Below, piece by piece: positions 1 to 12,830 of a stretch of 64,000 nucleotides of DNA. Position 1 is the stretch's first letter, and the number at the start of each line of letters is the position of its first letter. The position numbers and the translations under genes were made by a program. The DNA is from Ectobius pallidus (taxonomy: Eukaryota > Arthropoda > Insecta > Blattodea > Ectobiidae). The notes below the pieces were generated by a model. It was not told where the DNA came from. It worked only from the letters and a program-made list of their open reading frames with translations, and searched no databases. Location: positions 43,557,160 through 43,621,159 of the forward strand of contig CAXKWD010000009.1 of NCBI GenBank assembly GCA_964059195.1, in the 5' to 3' direction.

Positions 1-2500
1 AATATTAATATCAGTCTCTTGTAGAGACTTGCATCTCTTTCCAGAAAAATGTCCTTACCCAAAACTACCGGTACCTCGTAATATTTATGACAGAACTAAT
101 ATGTTGTAAGAAAACAATTCACGTGAAAAGTCAACTCTTCATTTTTTGAGAAAGTCGTGAATTAATCGTTTAAACTGCTAATGGTTGGATTGGAGAAACC
201 TGGTGCTGTGCCGTAACATTATGCTTACAATCAGCGCTGTGCTCTACAATGAAGCGGGGTTTTCCAATTGAGCACCATTAATTTCGTGGCGTTTAGGATT
301 ACTGCTCCAATTTCAGGGATTTACTACGAGATTAGGTGCAACTTCATTCTCAGGGGGATTACAATGGAATTAGGTCCAACTTACTTTCTCCTAGTTGTTT
401 GCGTCACCAACATTTTAGTTTTTATTTCAGCATAAAAGCTTTAATTATAATTTCCTTTTTGGACTCATCGGAAGTTGAAGTACCGTAGTTCACAGTGCAT
501 ATTTAATTTCAACTTTGTCGAATGAAGCATATTTTAATTAGTACATAACTTCGTATCACAATTAATTTGTATAGCTTATTGTAAGCCATTTTCTTCAAAA
601 TCGAACCTATATAAACTTTATTATTTAAATTCTTACATTAAGAAAAACTATCATAATCCTGGACTCTGAAAGTGGCTCTACCACATAATGGCATTAATAA
701 GTTTTCAAAAAGAATCTTCTCTTGTAAGTTTAGTAAAGATACGTATTTGAATGACATATATCAATCGGTAAAGTGATATCATCGATAGTTCCAACTGATG
801 AAAATGTTTTCCATTACTTTACTTTGAGTTACATTTAGTGTAACGTGTGCTCCTTACGTAGTGGAGTATTAACGCACCGTAGCTAACTCGTAAAGGATAA
901 TAATATCAGCCTCGTCTTCTAGTTGATCCCTCATTCGTCTTCCAATCTCTCCAACTAATAAGAGACTTGGTTACGAAAAGGAAATACTTGGAATTGCCCC
1001 ATCGTGTTCAGGATTGTCAAGGGCATCTTTGAAGGTGTAGTTGGAAGAATGAAATTTTAATGGGAGGAATTTATCAAATTCTTTATGAACGTTAGTATGT
1101 TATAAGCTAATTTTAGCTTAGATTAAAAATGTTAATTGGTATTAATCCTAAAACTCTGTAGACTACGCACCTGAGCATATAACTTGTAAACTATTTTCTT
1201 TCGTATATAAGAGCTGTTTAAATAAAAACCGATGACAGATGACGAATTTATTTTATAACTTTTGTTCGACCATAAAAAACGTGAATGCATTTCGCCAGTG
1301 TTGCCTTCTATCCGAGCAATGAAAAAACAGCAGTATGTCGCCTGTCGTGAAAAGGATCTAGTTTAAGTATTTTAATAAATCGATATGAGAAAACTGAAAA
1401 TTTTAGTAAAATTAAGTAAAACTCACAAACAAGGTACAATATTAACAATTCCGCAAAAGCAACTGAGAATGTTTCATAACAAAGAACTGATGCATAACCT
1501 CAAAAATCAATCTCAAACATTTAACAAACGTCCGGCTGTTACATATATGGACCATCTTTATTATTTACGTGAAGTTTATACAAACATTTCATGCCGTGTA
1601 AAGTGTGTATAACTTGCCAATATTGAGTTACAAACATTCAGTCGTATTATAACATTTTCCCCTCACCCGTGTGCATTCATGGATATTAGGAAGACTGTAA
1701 ATATTTATAGAAGCAATTTATACATGTACGGTTCGATATTTTTCAAATAGTATTGATAGATAGTCGATAGACGTTGTAACTTGGTTATTATAAGTCATCA
1801 TAAGTAATATAAGACGACAATATTACGCTAGTTATTCTTCCATAAAAACTTGAAATATAGAGACATTTAAACATTACTTCAAGAACGTAAAGTGCATCTC
1901 TCCTTAGACATGCTAAATTACAAAAGCATTCAATAAATTATGTCAGTTCAGAGAACTTTGACTAATGTTACTTCTTGTTTCATCGCTTGGTGTTACGATT
2001 CTAAGAGACAATCAGCGGTCTCGTTCAGAGTGACTACTGATTAAGTGAGATTCCTAGAAGGAATTGCAAATTGATGACTGATGACTGGGAAATGCATTAC
2101 TGACTGTGGCAAAAATGAGATGGAGTGTTCGTGGATACTTCCTCTTCAGTTTTAATCCCATTCGAGAAGTGGGCAACCAATTTCGACGTCACTAGTTTCA
2201 TTGTCTCTCTCGGAATCTAGGTTGACTGATGTCCACATCCATTCTCTTTGGTGCATGATTCAAAGGAGACACTGACGAAAAGTGCTATGCTGAAGTTTTC
2301 ATAGCTGTGCAAATATCAGCTTAATCTAACGTGAATACCGGATCGGAGAGACGACCCCCAACAGACAGATGACAAAACACAGAGTTACACAGTTCTACTA
2401 GTGGTGAATCAAACAACTGGCTCTAATCACATTACCCACAAACTTAAAGTACACAAGAGCGAAAAGTAGAGCAATGGAACACAAGCGCCGAAAAGTTGTT
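1..2500. other. AT-rich filler, no gene seen
   Basis: I found no coding stretch with recognisable protein features, no tRNA fold and no repeat with identifiable ends here. A 75-codon open frame at 1385-1612 is Lys/Asn-rich, as expected from AT-rich DNA by chance, and resembles nothing I know. Confidence 0.6.
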
Positions 2501-2546
2501 GGGACCGGAGTATGGACTATGGTCGAGGGCTCCGGGGGCGATCGAG

Positions 2547-2664
2547 CCCCCCCCCCCCAAAATAGGTAAAAGAACATAGTGTTCCCAACTCCTCAGTGGT
2601 CGAGCACTTAAATATCATACTTCTCCCGGCTAAGGAAGATTTTTTTTTTGGGGGGGGGGAGGGG
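2547..2664. repeat. Homopolymer tracts C12 and T10-G10
   Basis: A run of 12 C at 2547-2558 is followed about 80 bases later by ten T directly joined to ten G (2640-2659), then AGGGG. These are low-complexity tracts prone to slippage and sequencing error. Open frames across them, such as the minus frame at 2517-2759, are not credible genes. Confidence 0.8.
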
Positions 2665-4157
2665 CTTAAAACAATACCATGGCTTTTTTTCGATGAGAAG
2701 TAAAGTCGACAGTTCCTTTGCACATACCTCCAACAGTCTATATTAAGAAACCCATGCACTTGAAGAAATTCACTGGACTTATCACTGTTTCATGATTAAT
2801 CTTTTCATAGGATCCTTCCTGGTTTTTCCATTGATATGCCAGTCCTTCTCTCATCAATAACCTACAGAAACAGTATTAACAAAGCAACCAGGTGAAAAAA
2901 AGTCATTCAAAATGTAAAGACATGAGCCTGACTAAAAGAAATAAAAGGTAAAGAACAGCCACCCACATATTTATGAAGAAAAAGACCATTCAGGGAAATT
3001 AAATAAATAAAAAAAAAAAAAACAGAGAAGGGACGTAGGTAAAGATGAATGACTTGAGGTTTCCCTGGCGTATGTCTGAGTACTGTATACTGTTCTCGGG
3101 TTCCTAGCCAAGTGAGTGATTGGTAAAGCTCGGACGTTTCAGAGAAACATCCTTCTTCCATCTTCAGGGTGCTCTTAGGTGTTGCAATTTTTGATGACAT
3201 CTGAATGATGACCTATTATATACATACAAGGCATTAATAAACTCAAGAATTTGTTACGTAGATTAAAAAACAACATACGTCAAAGAGCATTAAAGTGAGA
3301 GTATGTAGGCGAGTTACTTTTATACGTAGGGTGGACCAGACCTAGGGAGATGAATCAGCAGGATTTTTATGTTAGAAAGTAACGATGCGTCTGACAGGCA
3401 AGCTCTCCTCCTAGTATTGTTCTGCCATCACGAGAGTGTTTAGTGCTACACAATCCGAGAAGTCCTGACCAGCTGGATTCAGCACTTACGGCACTTGGTG
3501 CACTTACAATCAACCGGTCACCCGCTTCCATTAGTAAAGCACTATGAGCTACTGTTCAAACCATCCAGTCATCCATTCGTTTTACCCACCAATTCATAAA
3601 AGAATGCATTTTGGACAAAAGATTCGCTGAACAATGAAACGTGTGGTTGAAAATGTCGCATCAACATGACACAAAATCCAATTATAAACTATCTGTGTCA
3701 TGCTTCAGTCTTCAAATCAAGTTACAATATACAATATATGTATAAGAAGATTACCTTCTATTACTGAAATATACCAATTCTGTATGAATTTAATAATATC
3801 AGAAGGAAAATAACAAAGCAAAAACTTTAAATAAATATGTCTAAAATATAAAATCGCTTTGGTCTAGGAATAAATATTTCAATTAATTCTTCGCTCCCAA
3901 TCGCGGTCATATGTAACGTGATGTAAAATGTATTTTTAATTTCTTCTAAAAAAAATCATCCCCAAAGTAGTTATACTTCTAATACATATGATTTGCATAT
4001 CTTATAAAAATGCAAAGGAACAGAAGCTTCAAAATTTACAGACTGAAAATGTTAAAAATATATTTCTGAGGTCAAGCAATAAATAAGAGAATCTTTTAAG
4101 AGTTATATTTAATGTCTAAATCAAAATTAACGCATGAAAGGAAAGGATAGCCACTCG
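2665..4157. other. Unassigned sequence
   Basis: No gene is seen. A minus-strand open frame at 2907-3200 runs through an A-rich tract (about 3009-3022) and is probably not a gene. Its 5' part contains the phrase CTGAAGATGGAAGAAGG followed shortly by TCTGAAACG, a pattern I associate with Penelope-like or similar retroelement leaders. I cannot confirm this because no reverse-transcriptase motif is present. Confidence 0.4.
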
Positions 4158-4210
4158 AGCTAGGCCCGCTGCGTGAGAGGAGTGAACGCATCCCTTTCAC
4201 CACAGCGGTA
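4158..4210 (-). repeat. SINE head fragment (same family as 4914-5382)
   Basis: On the minus strand this reads as the first ~50 bases of the tRNA-headed SINE described at 4914-5382: the segment around the A box (GCTGTGGTGAAAGGGATGCG) and the following CACTCCTCTCACGCAGCGGGC. The B box and body are missing, so it is a truncated copy. No target-site duplication was found. Confidence 0.6.
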
Positions 4211-4912
4211 AACAAACTGCGTCATACGATATAAAATATTGCAGGAAGAAGTTTTAAAAAATCATCTGTAACAACGCAAAAAAGTGAAATGTGCTTTCTT
4301 TAAATAGCATCTTCATAGAAATAATTATGTATGATTATGTATGTTTTAGAACTCTGACAAAATCGTAACTACTGGAGTGACAGTCATAAAAATTCTGTTT
4401 AGTTTTCTACGAAAAGGCTCAAGTTCTTAGTAGTACGATAAACTGAAATGGAAGTTCTGCCCACGCCATCTTTCTAGATGAATAGCGAGGTATTCGTGTT
4501 TATCAAGATGTGGCTTTGTTATACTATGTGAACCAAAGGGATGTAAGGGCGTATTTTAATGTTATCTTGTTAAATAGGAGGAAGGCAAGTTACGTACCCG
4601 ATGTGAATATTGTACGTTGTAGGAGGTAAATTATAGATTACAGAAATGTCAACAATCCCCTTGGAAAGATATTTACATCACCGAGGAGTAGACATTGAGA
4701 TGGTAATACTCAAATCGCAGTATCAAGAGGAATGGGGTTACAATAAAATCTGTACAGTGAATTATCAACGGGGTATGTGAAACGTCTTGGAAGTGCTACC
4801 TAAATCTAGCGCGCTCCATATGTTACGATTTGTTTTCATATTTGCAATAAATAGAAATGTAGGCTATGTATAGGCCTACTCTCATCCCGTGTGGTAAAGC
4901 CTATTGATTAGT

Positions 4913-4913
<1 letters not shown>

Positions 4914-4959
<46 letters not shown>

Positions 4960-5382
4960 CGTAGTTTAAGCTCTCCCTTTTAGGATTTAAGCGACCCAAG
5001 CCGCCCGGGCCTTACAGGGCCGCGACCTGTCGGGAGAGGGATTATCTTTGGATCACATACATACTTTTTTGACCAGACAAGGACATGGAGGGCCTCCCCG
5101 GATGAGTGATCAGCCCAATGCCGGGGCCACCTCCGAGACAACACGAACACATAGGACGATACACACCATTCACACACATACTCACTCCAAACAAGGCAAG
5201 GATGGGATGAAGATGATAATGACGGCCAGATGATATCTGGGGACCACAAGGGCCTAAAGTTACCCGACATTTGTCTCAAAGGTGAGGAAAACCCCAGAAA
5301 AAAACCCACCTAGGTAACTTGTCCCGACCAGGAATCGAACCCGTGAGAGGATTGAACGCATCCCCTGAGCCACAGCGGTGGA
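4914..5382 (-). mobile_element. tRNA-derived SINE, full-length, with perfect TSDs
   Basis: The element is on the minus strand. Its head carries a tRNA-like Pol III promoter: an A box matching TGGCTCAGGGG (5362-5372) and a B box GGTTCGATTCC (5331-5341). The body is moderately GC-rich and the 3' end is a (GAAA)n tail, seen as (TTTC)n at 4914-4959. It is flanked by a perfect 14-bp target-site duplication, CCTATTGATTAGTT, at 4900-4913 and 5383-5396, which fixes both boundaries and implies LINE-mediated insertion. A same-family copy in the other orientation lies at 19833-20273. Short open frames inside it on both strands are by-products of the SINE body and not genes. Confidence 0.93.
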
Positions 5383-5396
5383 CCTATTGATTAGTT

Positions 5397-6339
5397 AATA
5401 TTTAAAAACAATATAGTTAATACTGTAGTTTAACACACCTTTTTTCTTCTTTTACATTTGAAGGCTGAATATACACTAGCTTCTCCTATATTATAAATTA
5501 GAAGCATCTGATTGCGTTATAGTCAATGACCTCTCCATTCAATATCAATAATAGAATAAGCCTTTTGAGGCCGTGGTTTCTACATTCATTTGTCCAGACT
5601 TGATGCATTCCCGTTAAATCTATTTCCTTTATAAACAGTTTTAGCAAGTGACCCCCATTAGAACGATTTTAAAAAAATGTTCACACATAAAACATTCTAT
5701 CATCCTAACTTCCTAATATACTCTGTAAGAATTGTTTAATACACAGACTGGTCGGCTAGATATGTAAGGGCAATTTTACGGAGATCAGAGCTTCAAATCT
5801 TCGGTCCACAAACTAACCGGTTTACCATTGTAATTCCTAGTTCCATCTCTGTAAGCAGATTTAAGACGATTTCCGGTACTTTCTTCCCTGCCGCATCCGG
5901 TTTGACAGGTTATCGCAAAATGTGATTTTCTGTGGGAATAGGCTCATAGGAAAAAATTCTCCGCCATCCTTAGAGTGGATAGCTATATTGATCATTCGGT
6001 GACAACTCGTAACATTAATTCTGTTGAATGAGGGTTTCATATCAAAGCCTCAATGAGCTATGAGTGCATTGCTTCCCACGGGCCTGTAATGAGAACTTTA
6101 TTTAATAAGGTTGCTTCCAGAATTCCTTCACTCCAGATTCTCTAATGTGCTATGCACATGGGAATAAAGACATGTTGCAGGCATTGGCTTCTTAAAAATC
6201 AGAAGTAGACATTTTTCCGGTTGAAAGAATTTCAATCGATAAGGAGGCTTAGCAATGGTTGTTCAGGTCTGGAAACCGAAATCTATTATGTATTATATGT
6301 ATTATGTATTATACTTTACCTTAATATTAATAGTAATAG
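5397..6339. other. Unassigned sequence
   Basis: AT-rich sequence with no gene, promoter box or terminal repeat that I can identify. Confidence 0.5.
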
Positions 6340-7490
6340 TAATAATAATTTGATATTTGCGGGATATTTGCGGGATATTTGCGGGATAATTCTGTCGACA
6401 GTTAACACAAGTTGATTCTATATGTTTGGGCTTCTTACACTCAGAAAAATGGTGGTCATTTTTGCATTTCACACATCGTGGTGGAAGATGACAAAAGCTT
6501 TTTGTATGACCATAACGCTGGAATCTAGTGCATTGTGGTATATTTGGTGATTTACGGCGATATTCCACCAAGATAATAGCATGCTGTATATGAGTCAATT
6601 CAAATATGCGTTTGGCTTCTTCGTTATTGAGTAATTCTACTACACACATGGGCATAGGCTGTTTGTCACGATGTCGTAATCTAACTACGTTTGTTACAGG
6701 CAGATCAGCAGATTTTAGTTCCTCAAGCACTTCTTCATTTTAAAGTGAGAAGTGCACTTTTCGTAGTACAACTTCCAGTTTTTTGTTAGTTGGGTCTCTG
6801 TAAGTACGAGTATGAAATGGCAACTTACTATCCTTAAGGAGCTTTGTTATGGATCTGAAATCTGATACATTAAGTGTATTTATTTCTAAAACTTTACCTT
6901 GCTGCTGAGTTGAGAATTTATCGCCAATTATAGAGGTCAGATCTTTTATTATTTATTGGTCTTTTTACTTGGTGTAGAAAAAAGGGTGGTATTTTGACCT
7001 TCGGTACTGACTGTGTACGATCACTTGTGTTAGAACTGGTTTCATCCATGTCATCTAGCACAGCAAACTTGTGAATGGCTGTTAAGTCAACCACATATTT
7101 GCTGTTAACATGAACAGCTGAAATTGTATGCTTTTTTATTAGGGATTTGAAAAGTACTTTCAGAAATGGAATTAGTGTCCATGGAATTAGAATAATCATC
7201 ACGGTGGCGTTCATTATTTTGTTTAGTTAAATGTGCTGTTGTAAGAGAATGGTTTGTATTAGGACTTGCTGTTGAAACTGTTAACTACGTAGAATGCTGT
7301 TTTACAGACTGATTAAGCACTAGTGATGGTGAGTGCAGACGGCTTTGGCGCCTGGTAGGCTGGTCTGTTGTTGCATTTTGGCTATTCTGAAGCTTGTTTT
7401 GAGTTTCAGCGGACGAAGTCATATTAGCAGAAGAAGATGGATTGTTGATTGATAATTTCCCAGAATCAGGGATGATGGTAAGAGCCATCG
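6340..7490 (-). pseudogene. Jockey-like LINE ORF1 (gag-like) remnant
   Basis: Read on the minus strand, three open pieces (7488-7285, 7214-6918, 6730-6302) plus the open stretch between the last two form one ORF1-type protein. It has a Ser/Thr/Gln-rich N-terminus, then a region ending TKLLKDSKLPFHTRTYRD that resembles the RNA-binding part of Jockey-clade ORF1, then zinc knuckles. The first knuckle reads CTRFQRYGHTKSFC, where the second Cys has become Phe. The second, CVKCKNDHHFSEC, is intact, and a third starts with CVNC. An in-frame TAA lies just before the 6730 methionine and at least one frameshift lies further upstream. The sequence stops in the third knuckle at a three-fold GCGGGATATTT repeat, and no RT region follows. 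Family assignment is from the knuckle layout; clade is inferred. Confidence 0.75.
6356..6391. repeat. 11-bp tandem repeat at the broken end of ORF1
   Basis: Three consecutive near-identical copies of GCGGGATATTT lie exactly where the Jockey-like ORF1 loses similarity to its family. The tract probably marks the truncation or rearrangement point. Confidence 0.75.
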
Positions 7491-7816
7491 AAATGTATTT
7501 TACTTAGATTTTCTTATAACACTAAACGATATCAAAATGGCTACGATGCAGGATGCAAAAGCAGCTAACACAAAAACAGTTAACACTGAGTTAATTGCTT
7601 ATAAATTTCTTGAAAATATTCACTTAAACACAGTAATGAGAACGAGGAAGTTTAGGAACTATTAGAAAACACAAAAATATAAATATACTTATGTAATTCG
7701 TTAAATTTGATACTATCACTGATTAATCCAACAATGTGTGTGAAATAAAAAGTTGGTTCTTGTGTTAGTATAATTTTGATGTTTATACAGTGATTGATTC
7801 TGATAGGGCTCTCTCT

Positions 7817-8217
7817 CAGGGGATTCCAACATCAATATGTTCCAGGGCCGGTTTTGTATCCAGGAATTGATTGGCGGTTTATAAATATATGTAAATAATG
7901 AACAGGAAATTAAGTAACATTTTACTTATAACTTAGCTTATCTTAAGTCTTCTTTTTTTAATCTTGAAATAATACCTGTTGCTTATATCATGCACCAGTA
8001 TTTTAAGTACACATTCTTAGTTACATACTTTAACTTGACTTAATTGCTAATTCAACAATTCAATAATTATATTAACAATTTATATTAGTGAAACTAAATA
8101 CGGATTCATAACACAATATTTTATTATTTTAATAAAAAATATAGGTTAATACATGTTTCAAATTGACTTCGCGGACCACAAGAAAAAGCCACGGTGGTCA
8201 CCAGTTGGAAACTCCTG
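7817..8217. mobile_element. Probable hAT-like miniature element (old)
   Basis: The left end reads CAGGGGATTCCAAC and the right end, reverse-complemented, reads CAGGAGTTTCCAACTGG, an imperfect terminal inverted repeat of about 15 bp. Both fit the YARNG start of hAT elements. The right subterminal region (CGCGGACCACAAG...) is reminiscent of non-autonomous hAT ends. The flanking octamers CTCTCTCT and TTCTATCG agree at only 5 of 8 positions, so any target duplication is badly eroded. No coding capacity. Confidence 0.4.
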
Positions 8218-8793
8218 TTCTATCGGATAATCCTGATATTTAAGGTAACGTTCCTCATTATTTGTATTTCAGTTGTATTCCAATATATTCCTTCCTGGAA
8301 AGAAAGAATTGTTATCTTGTATCGAAACCTTGTGTCACAACCTATATTGTATAGTGTTCTGTAAGTAAAAAAACCCACGCCCTTTAATCACACACATGAC
8401 GATGTGGTGAAACGATTATGGATCCGGAACGCAGAATCTGCACACTACATAATTTGGGATAGGATCTTGATGGATGGAAATTGAGGAATTAAAAAAGATA
8501 CATGATACGTACAGGGGAACGTGACAGCTAAGCAAAGCTTCAGATCTGAGCTCACCAGGTGGGAAGCAAAACACAGCGAACTTTCTGCACGCATCATTGT
8601 GAAATGTATAGATTTCATTTCCTGTTAGAGCGAATTGGGAGTTTTCCGAGCCTTACTTCATTGCGAAAGGGAAGGATTTCGTGAATACAAATGTTATCCT
8701 ACAGAAATTTCCACTTACTTCTGTCATTATTACATTCTTAATTGGAATCTACGAATTTTGGTACCTTTGAAGAATATAGTCGTGAGGTTTGTA

Positions 8794-9503
8794 CAGTGAG
8801 TCCCACGCAAGAGTTGGCCAATGACGCGGGTTTCTGCGTCGCGGCTGGCACAGCTCCAACTCCCGAGCGATCGGGTGAAATATCAACGCAAATAATGCCG
8901 CGGTCGTTGTAATGATTCAGGTTATATTTTCAGTTACAATTACAATGCAAATAACCACGTATCTCATCACAAGAGATGATGGAAATGTTCTCCTCTTGCA
9001 TCCAGACAATACTGGCACCTTTTTAGGAAATTTTCTATCACGCGCGTAAGTTCAGCTTCCGAGACAGAGTTACTTTCTCTTGTGATAGGCCTATGTGATA
9101 TTGTCTTAAGTTCTTCTAACAGTATGTGAATATTATTTACGGGGAAACTTGAAAAATAAAGTGTATAGGTCAATTTCCCATACACAATAAGAACTTAAAA
9201 GACAATATCACAAAAGAAATTAACTCTATCTCGGAAGCTGAACTTACGCGCGTGAAAGAAAATTCCCTAAAAAAGGTGTCTGTGTTGTGCTTATACAAGA
9301 GGAGAACATTTCCAACATCTCTTGTGATGAGATACGTTGTTATTTTCATTGCAATTTTAACTGTAAATATGATAACCTGAATCATTACAACGACCGCGGC
9401 ATTATTTGCGTAGATATTTCACCCAATCGCTCGGGAGTTGGAGCTGTGCCAGCCGCGACGCAGAAACCCGCGTCATTGGCCAACTCTTGCGTGGGACTCA
9501 CTG
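8794..9503. mobile_element. Foldback (snapback) Tc1/mariner-like miniature element
   Basis: The element is one long imperfect palindrome. The left arm from 8794 (CAGTGAGTCCCACGCAAG) is matched by the right arm ending CTTGCGTGGGACTCACTG at 9503, and similarity continues for roughly 330-350 bases on each side to a short unpaired centre near 9125-9185. TA dinucleotides abut both ends (8792-8793 and 9504-9505), and the CAGT start after TA fits Tc1/mariner insertions. There is no transposase. Short open frames in both arms mirror each other and are not genes. The arms have diverged at many positions, so it is not a recent insertion. Confidence 0.88.
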
Positions 9504-9505
9504 TA

Positions 9506-12250
9506 GAATACTAAGGGAAAAAATTAACATATTTAATATTTAAAGTAACATATTTATCTCTATATTGTACTAAACTGAGCATAATGTTATACTACCGTCA
9601 TTTGAAAGATAAGTTCTTTATATCACTTGAATTGGACTTCCCGCAATGTAATTTACAGGTAAACAAAGACTGGACAGCCTAAGGACTCATGCAACGAATA
9701 ATGTAAAAAGTTAATTTATTCTTGTTGACTATAAAGTACGTCATTCATTTGTGTTTTATAATGGTATTTTTATAATAAGCTTCTTTTATCTGCCAGTAAC
9801 GTTACCATTAACAGGTTTAATAGAAAATTATATATTAATTAATAATTCATTATTTTATTCTACAGGAGAGTTTTTCTCAAGTTAATTTAGATATAGCCTT
9901 TTAATTATTCTTATTTTGACACTGTCCTATTGAAACGTATTTGATCTCGGGCAATAAAGTAATTATAATTATATTATATTATTACTGTGCATGTGCGATT
10001 TATTACTCGTAACTGGCCCATGAGTTACGCTCTTGGAACGGATTGGAACCATGCCTAATCGATAGTTTCTGTCGATATGGGTTATGTCGATCCATATTTA
10101 CTAACTAGATTTTTTTTGTAATTTACAAATAATCAGCGCTCTTAAATAAGTTCCATTCTATATTTACACTTAAAATTTTACTACCAATTTTGTGTACTTT
10201 ACCGTAATAACGTGATCAATATTTACTAAGTTAACTAAGTTCCATTATATATTTAAACTTAAAATTTTACCACGAATTTTGTGAACTTGACAGTCAAATT
10301 TCATCAAAATCAGATGCGATATGATGGATGCCATGGTACTGATTATGTATCAATGAATTAAAATGACTTTTACCCTCAAAATCAGATAAAGGAAGGATGA
10401 AATGAAATTTGGCGTGAAATACATAGTGGATTTTTTAACTGATAGTTGGTAGTCCACTAAGTAGGTACTGTCATGGTACAATTGAACTGTTGTGAAATAA
10501 CTAATTTTAAAATTTTAATACCGATAATGCAGGGTTTGTTTAAATTCTAAGATACCAATTAAGCCTATAATAATTATATTATATTGTAAAGTATATTGTG
10601 ACAAAACTTATAGGTTATTCACAATTAAAACTAATAAAATAAGATATCAATTTCTTCGGTAAACTAGTTAGCTAGTTTTAAGCTTAATTCATAGCTAATG
10701 TATACATTCTACCTAATACACTTTTTATTTCTTTTATTAAACCTGATATACTTTTTTTAGGCTGCGCATATTTTGATAATTGTCTGAGTTTTAAGTCTAA
10801 TTTATCTTCTGATATCTATTAAACAGATCATAATGCTATTTTATTCCTCTAACATGGTGGGAAATGTATAAATTAAGTTTTGTGTGTTTTTTTTTTTTTT
10901 GCAATGGTTGTCGGAGAATTTCAGGTAACCCTAAACTTAAGCAGGTACAATTTTGCTCATCAGTGAAATAAGGTCAAATTTTAATATTATTTCATAAACT
11001 AATGAGAATTTATCTTAAATTTTACGGCCTACTGTGTGGACTTGGCCACTGACGTAAACTATGCTACCAAATATGAAATTCTGAGATAGGCTTCCACAGG
11101 GAAAAAAATATTTGAAAGGAAATGGCCCAAACTTGAAACTAAAGAACACTAACTTATAAAAACTCTAATACAAATACAAAATATATATCTGATATAATGG
11201 CAGATAATTTTGATACTCCTTCAAAATATAATTTCACTTGTCTCACTGAAGAAAAACATTTCAATAACTTCCTTGCTTTAGAATTTATATGAATTTATCA
11301 AGTTTTCTTAATGGATGGTATTATTTTATTGTTCATAAAAATCAAAATATAAGTGTGATATAGATAGTTACATGTGTTATAAACCAAATTACACATATTC
11401 TTGTTTAGACACCGTGACAAATTTTATGTGAATAAGTAAAGTCACTATAAAATATTTTTAAAATTGTCAAAAGCGAGTTCATTTTACAAGCTCCCATAAA
11501 TACTCTCTTATTTCGAAAGTTAAGTAACCCTGAGGCCAAGTAATGCCCAGGTTTTTTGTTTGTTGAATTTTTAGCACCAAAATTTAGAGATCATTAATCT
11601 AACTCCACGTGAATTTTACAAAAATGATCCGCCGTGCTAAATTCGGATAAATACCACCGAATTGTCCTTATTGTAGCCATTGTTGACATATGAGTGAATT
11701 TCGCGAGATTGGGCTATAAATCTGTAAGATTGCCATACAGAATGATGGTTTACCGCCCCAGAAATATTTTGAATCCCAAGAAAGAGTTAGTAGAACCTAT
11801 AACTTTTCCTGAAGGAATGTGTTGCGGCGCCCTTAGAGTGCGGGGCCTGGGATGACCTCTCTACTTGCTCCACTCACGTAACGGCCCTGGTCTTGAAAGA
11901 AGTATTTATTGAAAAAATCCCTTTAGGCAGGCCTACAGGCGGAGGTAGATTTCGAAGTGCTTTTGGTTTAATTTACTGTCGCTGCATAGCACTCTTCTTC
12001 TTTAGCCTGGGCATGGTAAACCTGCAGTAATAAGAACTGAATTCGGTAAAGAGGAAGAGCCTACAATCATTTGTTTTGACAACAAGAATAGGATATAATA
12101 TTCTGGGAGGCCGTGCGCAAGATCAGCAATGAATAAAATTAGCAAAGCCGCTAAACAAGACAAAATTATGATATTATAATAATTCTTTTAAGTGTTATTA
12201 TTTTCAAACATTAAAATCTCGCGTCATATGAGAACTATCAAGAAACTATT
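9506..12250. other. AT-rich filler
   Basis: No gene or element with recognisable ends except the local duplication at 10147-10290. T- and A-rich runs are frequent. Confidence 0.5.
10147..10290 (+). repeat. Imperfect direct duplication of ~55 bp
   Basis: The segment starting TAAGTTCCATTCTATATTTA at 10147 recurs from 10236 with a few substitutions, each copy running through ACTTAAAATTTTAC to a TTTTGTG-AACTT-like end. The two copies are about 90 bases apart. It is a local tandem-type duplication with no coding content. Confidence 0.7.
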
Positions 12251-12295
12251 TATTGATTTGTAGAGTACTCATCAAGAGCTTTTCAACGATACCCC

Positions 12296-12830
12296 ACAAG
12301 ACGTGGTTTCAAAAGTTTCGAATTTTCATCCCCCACGCCCACCTCCTCCCCCACCCTCACTCGAACCCCCGAATCGTTGGTGTCACTGTGAACTCCATAG
12401 GGAGTACTCTAATTTATTCAAACAAAGTTTCCCACTATACTTCATAGGGGCCGAGATATACATTTTTAAAAATTTCAACCCCCTCCCCCGACCACCCCCT
12501 TGGGTCAATTTTGCTCATTAACGAACTTGTCCGAACTATTGGGCCTAGAAATAACATATTAAAATTTGGTTCAAATATCTTCAAAATTACGGCCGCTATC
12601 GTGTAAAGATATATATATATATATATAAATATCACAATTTTTTTTTTTTTTTTTGAACGGGTGATGGTTTCGTACTTAGGGGAGCATGAAACGTAAAGAT
12701 ATGAAAGAATTTTTCGAAAATCATGACATGGTATCCATTGCAATAGGTAGATTTTTCTTCGAAATCTACCTAAAAATGCTGAAACATGACTCGGTTGTGA
12801 TAATACATAATCCTTCATTTAAAATGCTCA
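12296..12830. other. C-rich segment, possible unnamed dispersed repeat
   Basis: This stretch stands out in composition: three pyrimidine-rich C clusters (around 12330, 12350 and 12480), each followed by more balanced sequence, then an (AT)n tract at 12609-12628 and T18 at about 12638-12655. Overlapping open frames on both strands are Pro-rich only because of the C clusters. I could not find terminal repeats or a second copy in the window. Confidence 0.3.

Noticed and set aside
6221..6415. Plus-strand open frame overlapping the ORF1 remnant
   Set aside because: Translates the 11-bp repeat and AT-rich flank; the opposite strand carries the clear zinc-knuckle protein.
8967..9514. Three open frames on both strands in the 8.8-9.5 kb region
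   Set aside because: Mirror-image translations of a palindromic element without transposase motifs.
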